From Neisseria wadsworthii 9715 (GTDB lineage: Bacteria > Pseudomonadota > Gammaproteobacteria > Burkholderiales > Neisseriaceae), in contig NZ_JH165159.1 of assembly GCF_000227765.1 (NCBI RefSeq), positions 1,683,760-1,747,759 of the forward strand: a stretch of DNA of 64,000 nucleotides, given 5' to 3'. Within the stretch, counting starts at the first letter, position 1. Every line of letters begins with the position of its first letter. The translations under genes and the position numbers were made by a program. The notes under the pieces were generated by a model that saw only the letters and a list, made by a program, of their open reading frames with translations, did no database searches and was not told the origin of the DNA. Below, in pieces: positions 29,108 through 38,171 of this stretch.

Positions 29108-29544
29108 GTTTTCTCCATAATCAGGGCGTCTTCGCGCCGGTTGCCGGGTAGGGAATAATAATCACGGCGGCGGCCTGTTTGGACAAATCCGTGTTTCAGG
29201 TATAAAGCTTGCGCGCTTTCGTTGCCGGCGCGCACTTCCAGATAATAATGCGTTGCACCTTCTTTAATGCCTGTCTGAAACCATTCTGCCATCAGGGCGG
29301 TGGCGATGCCGCGACCACGGTGTTCGGGCGCGGTGGCAATCAGGTGCAGCTCGGATGTTTCAAACAGCGTGTGCCACACGATAAAACCCAACACAATGCT
29401 CTGTTGCTCGGCCAGCAGCACGGTTTCGTGTTGATTGGCCAGTGCACCGGCAAACTGCGCTTCTGACCACGGCGAAGGGTTGCACATGCGGTCGATAGCG
29501 GCAAGCGTCGGGCAGTCGGCAGCGGCGGCGGGGCGGATGTTCAC
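29101..29544 (-). CDS. rimI: ribosomal protein S18-alanine N-acetyltransferase
   Basis: RimI acetylates the N-terminal alanine of ribosomal protein S18. The 147-residue GNAT protein starts at GTG (29544) behind AGGGG and shows NPSPWSEAQFAGAL, VLGFIVWHTLFETSELHLIATAPEHRGRGIATALM (acetyl-CoA pyrophosphate loop RGRGIA), and the NESAQALYLKHGF end typical of RimI. It lies 3 bases after tsaB. An exact DUS lies in the gene at about 29268. Confidence 0.92.
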   Translation of the reverse strand: MNIRPAAAADCPTLAAIDRMCNPSPWSEAQFAGALANQHETVLLAEQQSIVLGFIVWHTLFETSELHLIATAPEHRGRGIATALMAEWFQTGIKEGATHYYLEVRAGNESAQALYLKHGFVQTGRRRDYYSLPGNRREDALIMEKTC

Positions 29545-29547
29545 GGT

Positions 29548-30231
29548 TTACCCCTGCGCTTTGCGCTCGGCCTGCTCTTTTGCGGTGAGCGCGATTTTGT
29601 TGCGCACATAAAGCAGCTCGGCAGCCGCTGCGTCTTGAGCGGGATAGCGGCCGCTTTGCGCCAAGTTCAAATAGGTTTCGGCAGTCGGCATATCAGGCGT
29701 GCCGTCAAACAGCGGCGGCTCTGGTAAGGCGAAAGCATTGCCGATGCCTTGCGGGTTTTGGGTATTTGCAGGTAAGGCGGTGTCTGCCGCTTTGCCTACT
29801 TGGTAATCGCTCAGCCGGCGGTGGTGTTTGGTATCGAACCATGCGTAAAACACTTCGCCCATGCGCGCGTCGGTTACGGCCAATACGCATTCTGCATCGG
29901 GAATCTGGTAGGCAACGGCATCCAAACAGGGGATGCCAATCAATAATGTGCCATAAGGCGCAGCCAAACCTTGCGCCACCGCCGCGCCGATACGCAGACC
30001 GGTAAACGCACCCGGGCCTTGCGCATAAACGATTGCGCCCAAGTCGGCAGCCGCGATGCCCGCCTGCTCAAGCAATCGGCCGATTTGCGGCAAAATCAAA
30101 TCGGACTGGCGGTTGCCCGCTTCTTCATGAAACAGGAATGTTTGCCCATTGGCGCGCAGGGCGAGGGATAAAAACGATGTGCTGGTATCAATAGCGAGCA
30201 CAGGTTTGGAGAAATCGGCTTGCATGGTCAT
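29548..30231 (-). CDS. tsaB: tRNA threonylcarbamoyladenosine biosynthesis protein TsaB
   Basis: TsaB works with TsaD and TsaE to make the t6A37 modification of tRNAs reading ANN codons. The 227-residue protein shows the ASKHA-fold start VLAIDTSTSFLSLALR, the LILPQIGRLLEQAG helix, and YAQGPGAFTGLRIGAAVAQGLA, which is diagnostic. It lacks the metal-binding histidines of TsaD, as expected. It is the first gene of a leftward operon with rimI and the udg-like gene. Two ATGs (30231 and 30225) are possible starts. Confidence 0.94.
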   Translation of the reverse strand: MTMQADFSKPVLAIDTSTSFLSLALRANGQTFLFHEEAGNRQSDLILPQIGRLLEQAGIAAADLGAIVYAQGPGAFTGLRIGAAVAQGLAAPYGTLLIGIPCLDAVAYQIPDAECVLAVTDARMGEVFYAWFDTKHHRRLSDYQVGKAADTALPANTQNPQGIGNAFALPEPPLFDGTPDMPTAETYLNLAQSGRYPAQDAAAAELLYVRNKIALTAKEQAERKAQG

Positions 30232-30383
30232 TCAGATTGTTTTTTCAGACAGGCATTATAGCATTTAGGTGCTGTTTCGGATGTGCTGAAATAGAGTAGA
30301 ATACCTTATCGTTTTTTCAGACAGGCATATCACGGCAAAAATGCCTGTCTGAAATATTTCTCACATTCAGCACCATTCAAATC

Positions 30384-31271
30384 ATGTATATCGGACGTTT
30401 CGCCCCCAGTCCTACCGGTCTGCTCCATATCGGCTCGCTGCTTACCGCGCTGGCTTCTTATGCCGATGCCAAATCTCAAGGCGGCAAGTGGCTGGTGCGC
30501 ATGGAAGATTTGGATCCGCCGCGCGAAATGACGGGCGCGGCGGACGATATTTTGCGCACGCTGGAAGCGTTCGGCTTTGAATGGGACGGCGAAGTAGCCT
30601 ATCAAAGCCGCCGCTATGCCTTGTATGAAGCCGCGCTGGCCGATTTAAAACAGCGGAACCTAGTTTATCCCTGCTATTGCAGCCGCAAACGCTGGCAGGC
30701 AGCGGCAACCGCTGGCGCAGACGGTTTTGTGTACGACGGGCATTGCGCGGTACAGGGCTACACACCGCCGCCAAACGCGAAAACACCTGCCTGGCGCCTG
30801 CGCGTGCCGGATGAAACCATTGGATTTGATGACGCGGTGGTCGGGCATTATGCGCAGAATCTGGCGCGCGATATCGGCGACTTTGTGTTATTGCGTGCAG
30901 ATGGTTTTTGGGCATATCAGCTGGCTGTGGTAGTGGACGATGCCGAACAAGGCGTTACGCACATCGTACGCGGGCAGGATTTGCTGGTTTCCACCCCGCG
31001 CCAAATTTGGCTGCAACGCTGTTTGTGCTTCAACACACCACATTATGCCCATCTTCCACTACTGGTGAACTCTTTGGGCCAGAAGTGGTCGAAGCAGACA
31101 CTGGCTCCAGCTCTAGATACGAAAAAACGCGAAGATTTACTGCGGCAGGTCATGACTTATCTGAATCTGCCTGCTGCGCCCGCAAAAGTTCACCCGCGCG
31201 AATTGCTGGATTGGACGGTGACACATTGGAACCTAGACAAAGTGCCGAAAACAGCGGTTAAAACCGAATAA
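30384..31271 (+). CDS. gluQRS: tRNA glutamyl-Q(34) synthetase
   Basis: This 295-residue GluRS paralogue attaches glutamate to queuosine in the anticodon of tRNA-Asp. It has the HIGH-type motif [13 protein letters not shown], the zinc site CYCSRKRW with the later YDGHC, the DLLVSTPRQ region and KWSKQ in place of KMSKS. It lacks the anticodon-binding C-terminal domain of true GluRS, which sets it apart. It is divergent from tsaB and preceded by a DUS pair. Confidence 0.95.
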   Translation: MYIGRFAPSPTGLLHIGSLLTALASYADAKSQGGKWLVRMEDLDPPREMTGAADDILRTLEAFGFEWDGEVAYQSRRYALYEAALADLKQRNLVYPCYCSRKRWQAAATAGADGFVYDGHCAVQGYTPPPNAKTPAWRLRVPDETIGFDDAVVGHYAQNLARDIGDFVLLRADGFWAYQLAVVVDDAEQGVTHIVRGQDLLVSTPRQIWLQRCLCFNTPHYAHLPLLVNSLGQKWSKQTLAPALDTKKREDLLRQVMTYLNLPAAPAKVHPRELLDWTVTHWNLDKVPKTAVKTE

Positions 31272-31802
31272 GCTGTTCATACCATGTAAAGCTTATCCCA
31301 CCCTAATCTATATTCAGACAGGCATTCCGTTATATAGCGTAGTACTCTGTATAACAATGCCTGTCTGAATATTATTAATTTAACTATTAACGACTCAACT
31401 ACGCCAAACATTAAGTATAAAAATAAATAATAACAAGAAAAACTATCCGTCAAATAAATAAAACGTTAAAAATAAATTTAAGAATTATAGTTTTGTTTTG
31501 TGTTATGTTTTATAAAAATGGATTATTTCCGTATATTTTTTGTTTAATTTATATTTATTTGATTGGTATAATCGAATAGCATTGTCAAACACATTCCGAT
31601 AAGCGCCGGTTGTTCATAATGATTGAATTAACCTTTTTAGCTTTTATAAATGTTTTTACTATATTTCAGGCAGGCATTACCCGAATCAAACAGCCCGCCG
31701 CTCCCATTAATTTAATAAAAACAATCAATATAATAATTTCAATAACAATCACGGACAGCTATAAATTTACAGCCGGCCGATAAATAAACAGAGAGGTTAA
31801 TT
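31272..31802. other. long AT-rich upstream region of the RTX protein gene
   Basis: About 530 bases with a DUS pair (31313-31324 and 31358-31369) that ends gluQRS, then 400 bases of very AT-rich DNA with a DUS variant near 31665. An extended -10 box lies at 31564-31572. No open frame is convincing. Confidence 0.6.
31564..31572 (+). promoter_or_regulatory. candidate extended -10 promoter for the RTX gene
   Basis: TGGTATAAT matches the extended -10 pattern TGnTATAAT. It would give a leader of about 220 bases before the start at 31803. The -35 region is only AT-rich. Confidence 0.4.
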
Positions 31803-33491
31803 ATGAGCGTTACACAATGGTTTGAAGTGAACGGCTACGACAGCCGCAAAGCAAATGAGCAAGGCCGCTTCAGCACCAACAAGCAATCCATCACATTCAA
31901 AGGTCAAGTTGACCCGGCCAGCACCGATGTGAAAATCTATACTTATCGAACAGCCAAAGAAAACAACGGCGAAACCGCAATACGGGAGTATTTTACAACC
32001 GTTGACAAAAGCCAAATTAAGGAAGACGGCACTTTCACCGCATACGGACTTACCGAAATGAGCGGTGATGTGCGCTTCGAGCTGCAAGCGGCATCTGCCT
32101 CAGGCAATGTAACCGTAACCCGTATCGCCGGCACGGTGGACGGCAATAACCAAAGTATGCAGGTCATTTCCGAAGATGCCGTAATGCGTTCAGATTATAA
32201 CGGCAACTGGCACAGCTATTCGCGCGACATCGACATCAAAGGCAAAGTAGAAGCCGGCAGCGAAAACGTGCGCGTTAAAGTGGACCGCGAACACTACACC
32301 ATCAAAGACATTGACGGCGAAGGCAACTTCACTCTATCTCTAAAAGATTTGAACGCCGGCCAACACACGTTTACCTTAAAATCCACCGACGCCGACGACA
32401 ACCAGGGTAAAGACATCTATATCATCAGCACAGGCCGCAAATACGGCGGTGGCGCAGTGGTCATCGACCAAGATGAAAACGCATTTATGCGCAAAGGCCA
32501 AAAAAACCTGAGCGGCAACGTGTTAACTGATTATTTCGTTGAAAAAGGTGGCAAAGACCCAGGCATCTTGAGCTTCAGCGTTAAGGGCAAAAGTGCCTCT
32601 GTGGGCGAAGAATTAACCATCGACGGCGTGGGCACCATCCAAATCGACTTCGGCGGCGAATATGTGTTCAAACCGGCCGAAGGCTTCAGCGGCCGCGTAC
32701 CCGACATTATTTACCAAGTGGCCAACGGCACGGACACCGATTATTCGGTATTGTCGATCCGCGTAAACGACACCGGCGGCAACGCTTACGGCGAAAGCAT
32801 CATAGTGGCCGACAATGCCGACGGCGCCAACAACGAACTGCAAGGCCGCTTGGTTAATGATGTATTAATCGGTGACACGCGAAACACTTTCAATAAAGGC
32901 ACAGGAGATGACACCGTTGTATATACGGTAAAAGCCACCAACGACACCATCGAGGGCAACAACGGCCACGACATCCTGTTCGGCGACAACATCAGCACCG
33001 AAAAGCTCAACTTCACTGCGCCCGACGGCAGCACAGCCTACGAAGCCCTGCGCGCTTATGTGGAGCAGAATCTGGGCAACAACAGCGATGACGCCGTGCG
33101 CAGCTTTATCGCAGGCAACTGGGCGACCCTGCTCGACAGCAGCAGCAACGGCGGTAACGACATCCTGCGCGGAGAAGTCGGCAGCGATATCCTCATCGGC
33201 GGCGCGGGCGACGATTTCCTCGACAGCGGCGAAGGCTATGACAAATATGTGTTTGTAACCAACAGCAACAGCGGCCACGACACCATCAAAGATTTCAATC
33301 TAGAAAAAGACAAACTGGTGTTTACCGAAGCCTTGAGCGATAAAAACGCCTCTTGGAATGACGCCACCCACACGCTGACCTTTACCGGCGTGAAAGACGG
33401 GCACACTTATAAAAACACCATCACATTCCAAAACTTTGAAACCGGCATGACACTGGAAGACGTGTTGAAAACACAAGAAGTATTGGGTTAA
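31803..33491 (+). CDS. RTX-type secreted protein with Ig/VCBS-like domains
   Basis: The 562-residue acidic protein has no N-terminal signal peptide and almost no cysteine, both usual for type I secreted proteins. Residues 25-215 look like two Ig-like beta domains; about 235-325 match a VCBS/cadherin-like domain (VLTDYF, ELTIDGVGTIQIDFGGEYVFKPAEGF). Calcium-binding RTX-like repeats lie at about 385-396 and 450-480 (GGNDILRGEVGSDILIGGAGDD). The end (HDTIKDFNLEKDKLVF, then ITFQNFETGMTLEDVL) matches type I secretion C-terminal targets. It starts after GAGAGG. Probably an adhesin or surface-layer protein; no cognate exporter is in the window. Confidence 0.8.
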   Translation: MSVTQWFEVNGYDSRKANEQGRFSTNKQSITFKGQVDPASTDVKIYTYRTAKENNGETAIREYFTTVDKSQIKEDGTFTAYGLTEMSGDVRFELQAASASGNVTVTRIAGTVDGNNQSMQVISEDAVMRSDYNGNWHSYSRDIDIKGKVEAGSENVRVKVDREHYTIKDIDGEGNFTLSLKDLNAGQHTFTLKSTDADDNQGKDIYIISTGRKYGGGAVVIDQDENAFMRKGQKNLSGNVLTDYFVEKGGKDPGILSFSVKGKSASVGEELTIDGVGTIQIDFGGEYVFKPAEGFSGRVPDIIYQVANGTDTDYSVLSIRVNDTGGNAYGESIIVADNADGANNELQGRLVNDVLIGDTRNTFNKGTGDDTVVYTVKATNDTIEGNNGHDILFGDNISTEKLNFTAPDGSTAYEALRAYVEQNLGNNSDDAVRSFIAGNWATLLDSSSNGGNDILRGEVGSDILIGGAGDDFLDSGEGYDKYVFVTNSNSGHDTIKDFNLEKDKLVFTEALSDKNASWNDATHTLTFTGVKDGHTYKNTITFQNFETGMTLEDVLKTQEVLG

Positions 33492-33510
33492 CCGGTTAAT
33501 CCAGCCGTAA

Positions 33511-33548
33511 AAAATGCCTGTCTGAAAATATTTTCAGACAGGCATTTT
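33511..33548. terminator. inverted DUS pair behind the RTX gene
   Basis: AAAATGCCTGTCTGAAAATA pairs with TATTTTCAGACAGGCATTTT with hardly any loop, between convergent genes. Confidence 0.75.
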
Positions 33549-33602
33549 ATTCAACCGCTCTCAAACGCCCGTAAGCCCAAACACCGGCGATCAAACAAAA
33601 CC

Positions 33603-33953
33603 TCAAGAATCCGACCTCAACCACGCCTGTGCGGAAGCCACATCGTCGAAATATTTGGGGCGCTGATTGGTGAGCAAGCTGGAAATATGTGTGCCTAAGC
33701 GAATCCATACATCATCCACCACAATCGCAATACGGCCGAATTCATCTTCATGCTCGCGCAAAAACTTAAGCTGCTCGATCGCCATATCGATTGTAAAATC
33801 TTTAAGCATAGATAAATCCAGCAGCAAATCCGGACGGTGGATACGTTTAACCGTACCCAGCGCGGCTTCTTCAAAGCTGCGGAAATCTTCCAGCGTAAAC
33901 TCATTGTAAAGCGCAATGTCCAAGCCGTAGTCTTGTTCTCGGATCGAAATCAT
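33603..33953 (-). CDS. SpoIIAA/STAS-like protein
   Basis: The 116-residue protein matches the small SpoIIAA-like (STAS fold) family: a start MISIREQDYGLDIALYNEFTLEDF, then DLLLDLSMLKDFTIDMAIEQLKFLREHEDEFGRIAIVVDD, then an amphipathic C-terminal helix. Members are soluble; many are of unknown function and may bind lipids or nucleotides. AAGGAG precedes the ATG. It is a single gene between the RTX gene and a DMT transporter, on the opposite strand to the RTX gene. Confidence 0.75.
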   Translation of the reverse strand: MISIREQDYGLDIALYNEFTLEDFRSFEEAALGTVKRIHRPDLLLDLSMLKDFTIDMAIEQLKFLREHEDEFGRIAIVVDDVWIRLGTHISSLLTNQRPKYFDDVASAQAWLRSDS

Positions 33954-34022
33954 TTTGTTCTCCTTATCTTTTTGTATTTACTGAACATCGCAATGCCTGT
34001 CTGAAACCGCTTCGGCATGCCG

Positions 34023-34889
34023 CTATTTTTTCAGCGCACTCAACACGCCGCTCAACACTATGATAACCATCCCCAGCCATTCTTGCCAGCCGATTTTATC
34101 GCCCAGCCAGAAAATACCCACCAGCGTGGAAAACGCCACCGTCAGGTAAGCCAGCGCGGCCACCGTGAATTTCCGCCCCACTTTATAAGCATGCGTCATT
34201 GCCAGCTGCGCGCCCAATGCCGAAGCGCCGATGCCCAAAATATAAAGCCAAGCCGCGCCCGAAGGCATATGCCAGCCTGAAACCGTTGCCCATGCCGCCC
34301 CCATTACCGTGCCGACCAGCGAAAGATAAAACACCACCCGCCAAGCCGGTTCGCCCAACAATGAAAGCTCCCTCACCTGCAAATACGCCCAGCCCGCCAG
34401 CAAACCGCCCAGCAAACCCACCAAAGCGGCTACCTCCTGCCCACTTTTAAACGAAGGGTTTAGCAGCAATACCACGCCGGCAAAGCCCAGCACCAGCATC
34501 AGCTGCGTATAGGCCGGGATTTTCTCCTTCAGCACCAGAAACGACAACAAAGCCAAAAAAATCGACGAGGTATAGCTGAGCGTTACCCCCGTAGCCAGCG
34601 GCAGGTGTATTACCGCATAAAAAATGCAAAACATACCCAAAGTGCCCGAAATACTGCGGTTCAGATGCGCTTTAAGGTGTGGTGTGGCAAATGTTTTTCC
34701 CTGCGCTTTGGCCATTACACCCAGCACCACAGCCGAAAACGCCATACGCCAAAACACCAATTCTCCCGTACCGAAACCATATTGCCCGGCTTCCTTAATC
34801 CATAAATTCATCAGCGTAAAAAGCGCTGCCGCCACCACCATCCAGCCCGATCCAAGCATATCTCGTTGATTCATTTGCATATTGAACAC
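34023..34889 (-). CDS. EamA/DMT family transporter
   Basis: The 288-residue protein has ten predicted membrane helices in two EamA repeats: WMVVAAALFTLMNLWIKEA, then SISGTLGMFCIFYAVIHLPLATGVTLSYTSSIF for the first half, and LGAQLAMTHAYKVGRKFTVAALAYLTVAFSTLVGI for the second. This family exports metabolites; the substrate is unknown. The longest frame uses GTG at 34889, while ATGs at 34880 and 34874 are equally plausible because none has a clear ribosome site. Its 3' end is marked by a single DUS near 33993. Confidence 0.87.
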   Translation of the reverse strand: MFNMQMNQRDMLGSGWMVVAAALFTLMNLWIKEAGQYGFGTGELVFWRMAFSAVVLGVMAKAQGKTFATPHLKAHLNRSISGTLGMFCIFYAVIHLPLATGVTLSYTSSIFLALLSFLVLKEKIPAYTQLMLVLGFAGVVLLLNPSFKSGQEVAALVGLLGGLLAGWAYLQVRELSLLGEPAWRVVFYLSLVGTVMGAAWATVSGWHMPSGAAWLYILGIGASALGAQLAMTHAYKVGRKFTVAALAYLTVAFSTLVGIFWLGDKIGWQEWLGMVIIVLSGVLSALKK

Positions 34890-35165
34890 TATTAACAGAT
34901 TAAATATCTTAACATGTTTTCAGACAGGCATTACGTTTCTTTAAAAAAGCGCCTTAGCAGCCCACTTTAATATAAAAGGCCAAACAAACCATCATTATTT
35001 AGTCGAAATTGATGTATTTAAAAGACATTAATTTCTGCGAAATTTCAATAACGTGGCGTAAATTCGAGTTAAACAGGTTTGCCTATTTCTCCTACTAGCC
35101 ATAGTATGGAAATCTGCCAGCGGCATGGTGCGGCTGGTCATTATCCATTTTTGGAGAGAATAAAC

Positions 35166-35549
35166 ATGAAAATAAAATCTTTACTGTCTGTTGCTGCTGT
35201 TTTAACTTTAGCTGCCTGTGTTGTACCTGTTTCCAACCAAACTCCCAGCCACGATCATAGCCATCATCATGGCCACAGCCAAGCTCAAAGCGGTGCGGCA
35301 ACTCAATTTACTTGCCAAAACGGCCTGTCTGTTCAAGTCCGCCAATTGAGTGACAGCAAAATCGAATTGACCTTAGATGACAAACGCGCTGTATTGACTC
35401 AAACCCGTTCTGCTTCAGGCGAACTCTATACCGCCAATAAAGGCCTGTTCGGCAGCGGTGCCCAATGGCATTCAAAAGGCGGCGAAGCATTCTTCAGCTT
35501 TGCTGATCCTTACGGCAATAAAGTAGAGACTTCTTGCAACGCTATGTAA
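35166..35549 (+). CDS. MliC-like lipoprotein with His-rich linker
   Basis: The 127-residue product has a lipoprotein signal (MKIKSLLSVAAVLTLAAC, Cys18), a linker of about 30 residues with a histidine cluster (HDHSHHHGH), and an MliC/C-type-lysozyme-inhibitor domain: TQFTCQNGLSVQVRQLSDSKIELTLDDKRAVL, LYTANKGLFGSGAQWHSKGGEAFF and a closing VETSC. MliC proteins block host lysozyme in the envelope. The His cluster is not part of the family and could bind metals such as zinc; this is inference. GGAGA precedes the ATG, and upstream in-frame codons have no signal character. Confidence 0.82.
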   Translation: MKIKSLLSVAAVLTLAACVVPVSNQTPSHDHSHHHGHSQAQSGAATQFTCQNGLSVQVRQLSDSKIELTLDDKRAVLTQTRSASGELYTANKGLFGSGAQWHSKGGEAFFSFADPYGNKVETSCNAM

Positions 35550-35565
35550 GCAGCATTTCATGATG

Positions 35566-35599
35566 AAAACGCATCCTCTTTTACAGGATGCGTTTTTTT
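35566..35599 (+). terminator. rho-independent terminator of the MliC-like gene
   Basis: AAAACGCATCCT pairs with AGGATGCGTTTT around seven bases, followed by a T run, 17 bases after the stop. Confidence 0.9.
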
Positions 35600-35636
35600 G
35601 TTTGATACACTTCAAAATATCTTTTCAGACAGGCAT

Positions 35637-36293
35637 TCAGTTTACACGCATCAGCCTACCGGCTTCCATCCGCCATATTTGATCGGCTAAAGCCTCGGCA
35701 TCCTGCGTGTCGTGCGTAATCAGAATCAGCGGCACACATTGTTCTCTGGCGAGAGCACCCACTTCCTGCCTCATTTGGCCGCGCAAATCCGTGTCGAGTG
35801 CGGAGAAAGGCTCGTCGAGCAACAAAAGCTTCGGCCGGTTGGCCAAAGCGCGCGCCAGCGCCGTGCGCTGCTTTTGACCGCCGGAAATTTCACTAGGATA
35901 ATGCGCGGCCACATGTGAAAGCTGCATTCTCTCCAACCACGAAGCAGCCTGCACCTGAGCATGTTTCTGTTTGGGGTTGGCAAGCCCTCTATTGAGGCCG
36001 AACGCAATGTTTTGCGCCACGGTTAAGTGTGGAAACAGTGCGTAATCCTGAAACACCAGCCCCACCCGCCGCTCTTGCGGCGGCAGGTGCCGTTTGCCGT
36101 CAAACCACTGCTCGCCTTGAATACGGATATAACCCGAATCAGCTTTTAGCAAACCTGCGAGCATGTTGAGCGTCAGCGTTTTGCCGGAACCCGACGCGCC
36201 TACAATGGCGATATTCGGTGAATCCGACTGCAATGAAACGTCTAATTCAAATGCGGTAAATTTTTTCTGCAAAGAAAAATCAAACAGCATCAC
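35637..36293 (-). CDS. modC: molybdate ABC transporter ATP-binding protein ModC (short form)
   Basis: ModC powers molybdate uptake. The 218-residue protein has Walker A GASGSGKT (about residues 32-39), the Q-loop QDYALFPH, the signature SGGQKQR, Walker B LLLLDEPFSALD and the switch histidine in LITHD. E. coli ModC is about 350 residues and carries a molybdate-sensing Mop domain at the C-terminus; this one lacks it, so ATPase control by intracellular molybdate is probably absent. Its ATG overlaps the modB stop by four bases (ATGA), showing translational coupling. Confidence 0.9.
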   Translation of the reverse strand: MMLFDFSLQKKFTAFELDVSLQSDSPNIAIVGASGSGKTLTLNMLAGLLKADSGYIRIQGEQWFDGKRHLPPQERRVGLVFQDYALFPHLTVAQNIAFGLNRGLANPKQKHAQVQAASWLERMQLSHVAAHYPSEISGGQKQRTALARALANRPKLLLLDEPFSALDTDLRGQMRQEVGALAREQCVPLILITHDTQDAEALADQIWRMEAGRLMRVN

Positions 36294-36964
36294 GCTTTCC
36301 TTTCCTTACCGCCTGCCACACGGCCGATGGCCAACAGAATCACCACACACACCACTGAAATCAGCAATACCAAACTGTTCGCTAGCGAATCGTTACCCGC
36401 TTGTACCGCTTCGTAAACAGCAATGGAAAGGGTTTGCGTTTCGTTAGGAATGCTGCCCGCCACCATCAGCGTGGCGCCGAACTCGCCCAAAGCACGTGCA
36501 AACGCCAATAACACGCCGGCCAAAATACCGCGCCATGCCAAAGGCAGGCTCACTCGGAAAAATACGGCGGCAGCCCCCAAACCAAGCGACCGCGCGGCTT
36601 GTTCGAGCTGCGGGTTCACATTTTCAAATGCTGCCCTTGCAGGTTTAAAAATAAGCGGAAAGGTTACCACCATTGCGGCAATCACAGCGCCCTGCCAGGT
36701 AAAAATCAGCGTGATGCCGAAATGCTCTTGCAGCCAACTTCCCAAAGGGCCTTTACGCCCAAGCAGCACGAGCAGGTAATAGCCGAGCACGGTTGGCGGC
36801 ATAACCATCGGCAAAGTGAGCACCGTATCTAAAAAATCTCGTCCCCAAAATTTTAGGCGCGCCAAAGCAAAGCCCGCCGCAGTGCCGACAATAATATTAA
36901 GCAGCGTAGCCAGCCCGGCTACTTTCAAGGAAAGGTAAAGGGTTATGAAGATGGGTTCGGTCAT
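36290..36964 (-). CDS. modB: molybdate ABC transporter permease ModB
   Basis: The 224-residue permease starts MTEPIFITLYLSLKVAGLATLLNIIVG, matching ModB, and has five to six membrane helices with LPMVMPPTVLGYYLLVLLGRKGPLG and the EAA-type cytoplasmic loop EQAARSLGLGAAAVFFRVSLP that docks ModC. It is coupled to modC downstream. The gap of 295 bases to modA upstream contains repeats and two DUS, unlike the compact operon of many bacteria. Confidence 0.93.
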   Translation of the reverse strand: MTEPIFITLYLSLKVAGLATLLNIIVGTAAGFALARLKFWGRDFLDTVLTLPMVMPPTVLGYYLLVLLGRKGPLGSWLQEHFGITLIFTWQGAVIAAMVVTFPLIFKPARAAFENVNPQLEQAARSLGLGAAAVFFRVSLPLAWRGILAGVLLAFARALGEFGATLMVAGSIPNETQTLSIAVYEAVQAGNDSLANSLVLLISVVCVVILLAIGRVAGGKERKA

Positions 36965-37259
36965 AGAGTAAGTTAAACTTTTTCAGACAGGCATAGGTTT
37001 TATAATCGAAAAGCTTAAAAATAAACAATTTGAGAGGTCTGAAATCACCATTGCCGCCACGGGATGCCGCCGAACACAGCGGGCTTTTCAGAGAAAGCAA
37101 AACAGGTTTTGAATTCCAGCAACACCGGCTGACACTCGGGCCAAGCCCGAGTATGACGAGTGTATTATTTTTAAGTTGATTCACCATAGCCACAATCACT
37201 ATGAATTTCAGACAGGCATTGTGCCTGCTAACACAATGCCTGTCTGAAAATCACCGAGG
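36965..37259. repeat. repeat-containing insert between modA and modB
   Basis: It holds a DUS near 36980, fragments of the CCCGAGTATGACG-type repeat (37138-37160), a Correia-like terminal fragment reading TTAAGTTGATTCACCATAG (about 37170-37188) and an inverted DUS pair (37207-37218, 37237-37248). The pair could lower transcription from modA into modBC. Confidence 0.55.
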
Positions 37260-38009
37260 TTAAGGTTTCGTGAAACCGTATTTTTGTAATACTGCCTGCC
37301 CTTTAGTCGAAAGAATGTAATCGGCAAAGCGCTTGGCTTCAGCTTGTTGTTTGCTGTCTTTCGCCACGGCAATCGGGTAAGTAGCCGGCTTGTCCAGCGG
37401 CACAGTCCACAACACTTTCACTTTGTCATTCTGAATCTGCGCATCGGTGTTGTACACAAAACCGGCTTCCACTTCGCCGCGCGCTACATAATCAAGCGCC
37501 TGGCGGACATTTTGGGTGTTGATGATTTTCGGGGTAATCGAAGCCCAAACACCGGCTTTTTCCAAAGCGGCTTTAGCATAACGGCCTGCAGGCACGCTGT
37601 CCGGGTTGCCCACGGCAATGCGTTTCACGCTACTTTGTTGCAAGTCTTTCAAACCCTTAACCGTCAACTTGCTGTCACCGGGCGCCACAACCACCAAGGT
37701 ATTGCGGGCAAAATTTTTGCGCGTAGCCGGCACAATCAGGTTTTGCTCGACCGCCATATCCATGGTTTTCTGATCGGCAAATGCCAATACATCAACCGGC
37801 GCACCTTTAGCCGCTTGCTGCAATAAAGCACCGGAAGCGGCGGTGTTCAGTTTGATTTTGGCATCGGGATATTGCTTTTCGTATTGAGCGGCGATTTCTT
37901 TAAAAACATCGCTTAGGCTGGCAGCAGCCGATACGGTAATTTCAGCCGCAAATGCAGCCGGCATAGCGGCGGTGAGCGCCAGTGTAAGTAGTGTTTTGCG
38001 AAGATTCAT
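37260..38009 (-). CDS. modA: molybdate ABC transporter substrate-binding protein ModA
   Basis: The 249-residue periplasmic protein has a signal peptide (MNLRKTLLTLALTAAMPAAFA) and the ModA fold: ITVSAAASLSDVFKEIAAQYEKQYPDAKIKLNTAASGAL with the oxyanion-binding serines, GAPVDVLAFADQKTMD, and AVGNPDSVPAGRYAK. It binds molybdate or tungstate. AAGGAAACAAT precedes the ATG at 38009; upstream in-frame codons are not needed. It leads the leftward mod genes, but an insert separates it from modB. Confidence 0.95.
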   Translation of the reverse strand: MNLRKTLLTLALTAAMPAAFAAEITVSAAASLSDVFKEIAAQYEKQYPDAKIKLNTAASGALLQQAAKGAPVDVLAFADQKTMDMAVEQNLIVPATRKNFARNTLVVVAPGDSKLTVKGLKDLQQSSVKRIAVGNPDSVPAGRYAKAALEKAGVWASITPKIINTQNVRQALDYVARGEVEAGFVYNTDAQIQNDKVKVLWTVPLDKPATYPIAVAKDSKQQAEAKRFADYILSTKGQAVLQKYGFTKP

Positions 38010-38124
38010 ATTGTTTCCTTTTTTGGTATCGGTTCCATAAGCGAATGTGTTTATAACATGCGGCAAATCCGCTTTTTATACCACTTATTGGTTAATACTA
38101 AAGTATTATGATTCAGCGCTAAAA

Positions 38125-38158
38125 AATGCCTGTCTGAAGATTATTCAGACAGGCATTC
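38125..38158. terminator. inverted DUS pair behind the RTX metalloprotease gene
   Basis: AAATGCCTGTCTGAA (fwd 38127-38138) pairs with TTCAGACAGGCATT (rev 38144-38155), 14 bases beyond the stop of the leftward gene. Confidence 0.7.
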
Positions 38159-38171
38159 TTAAAGATATATA

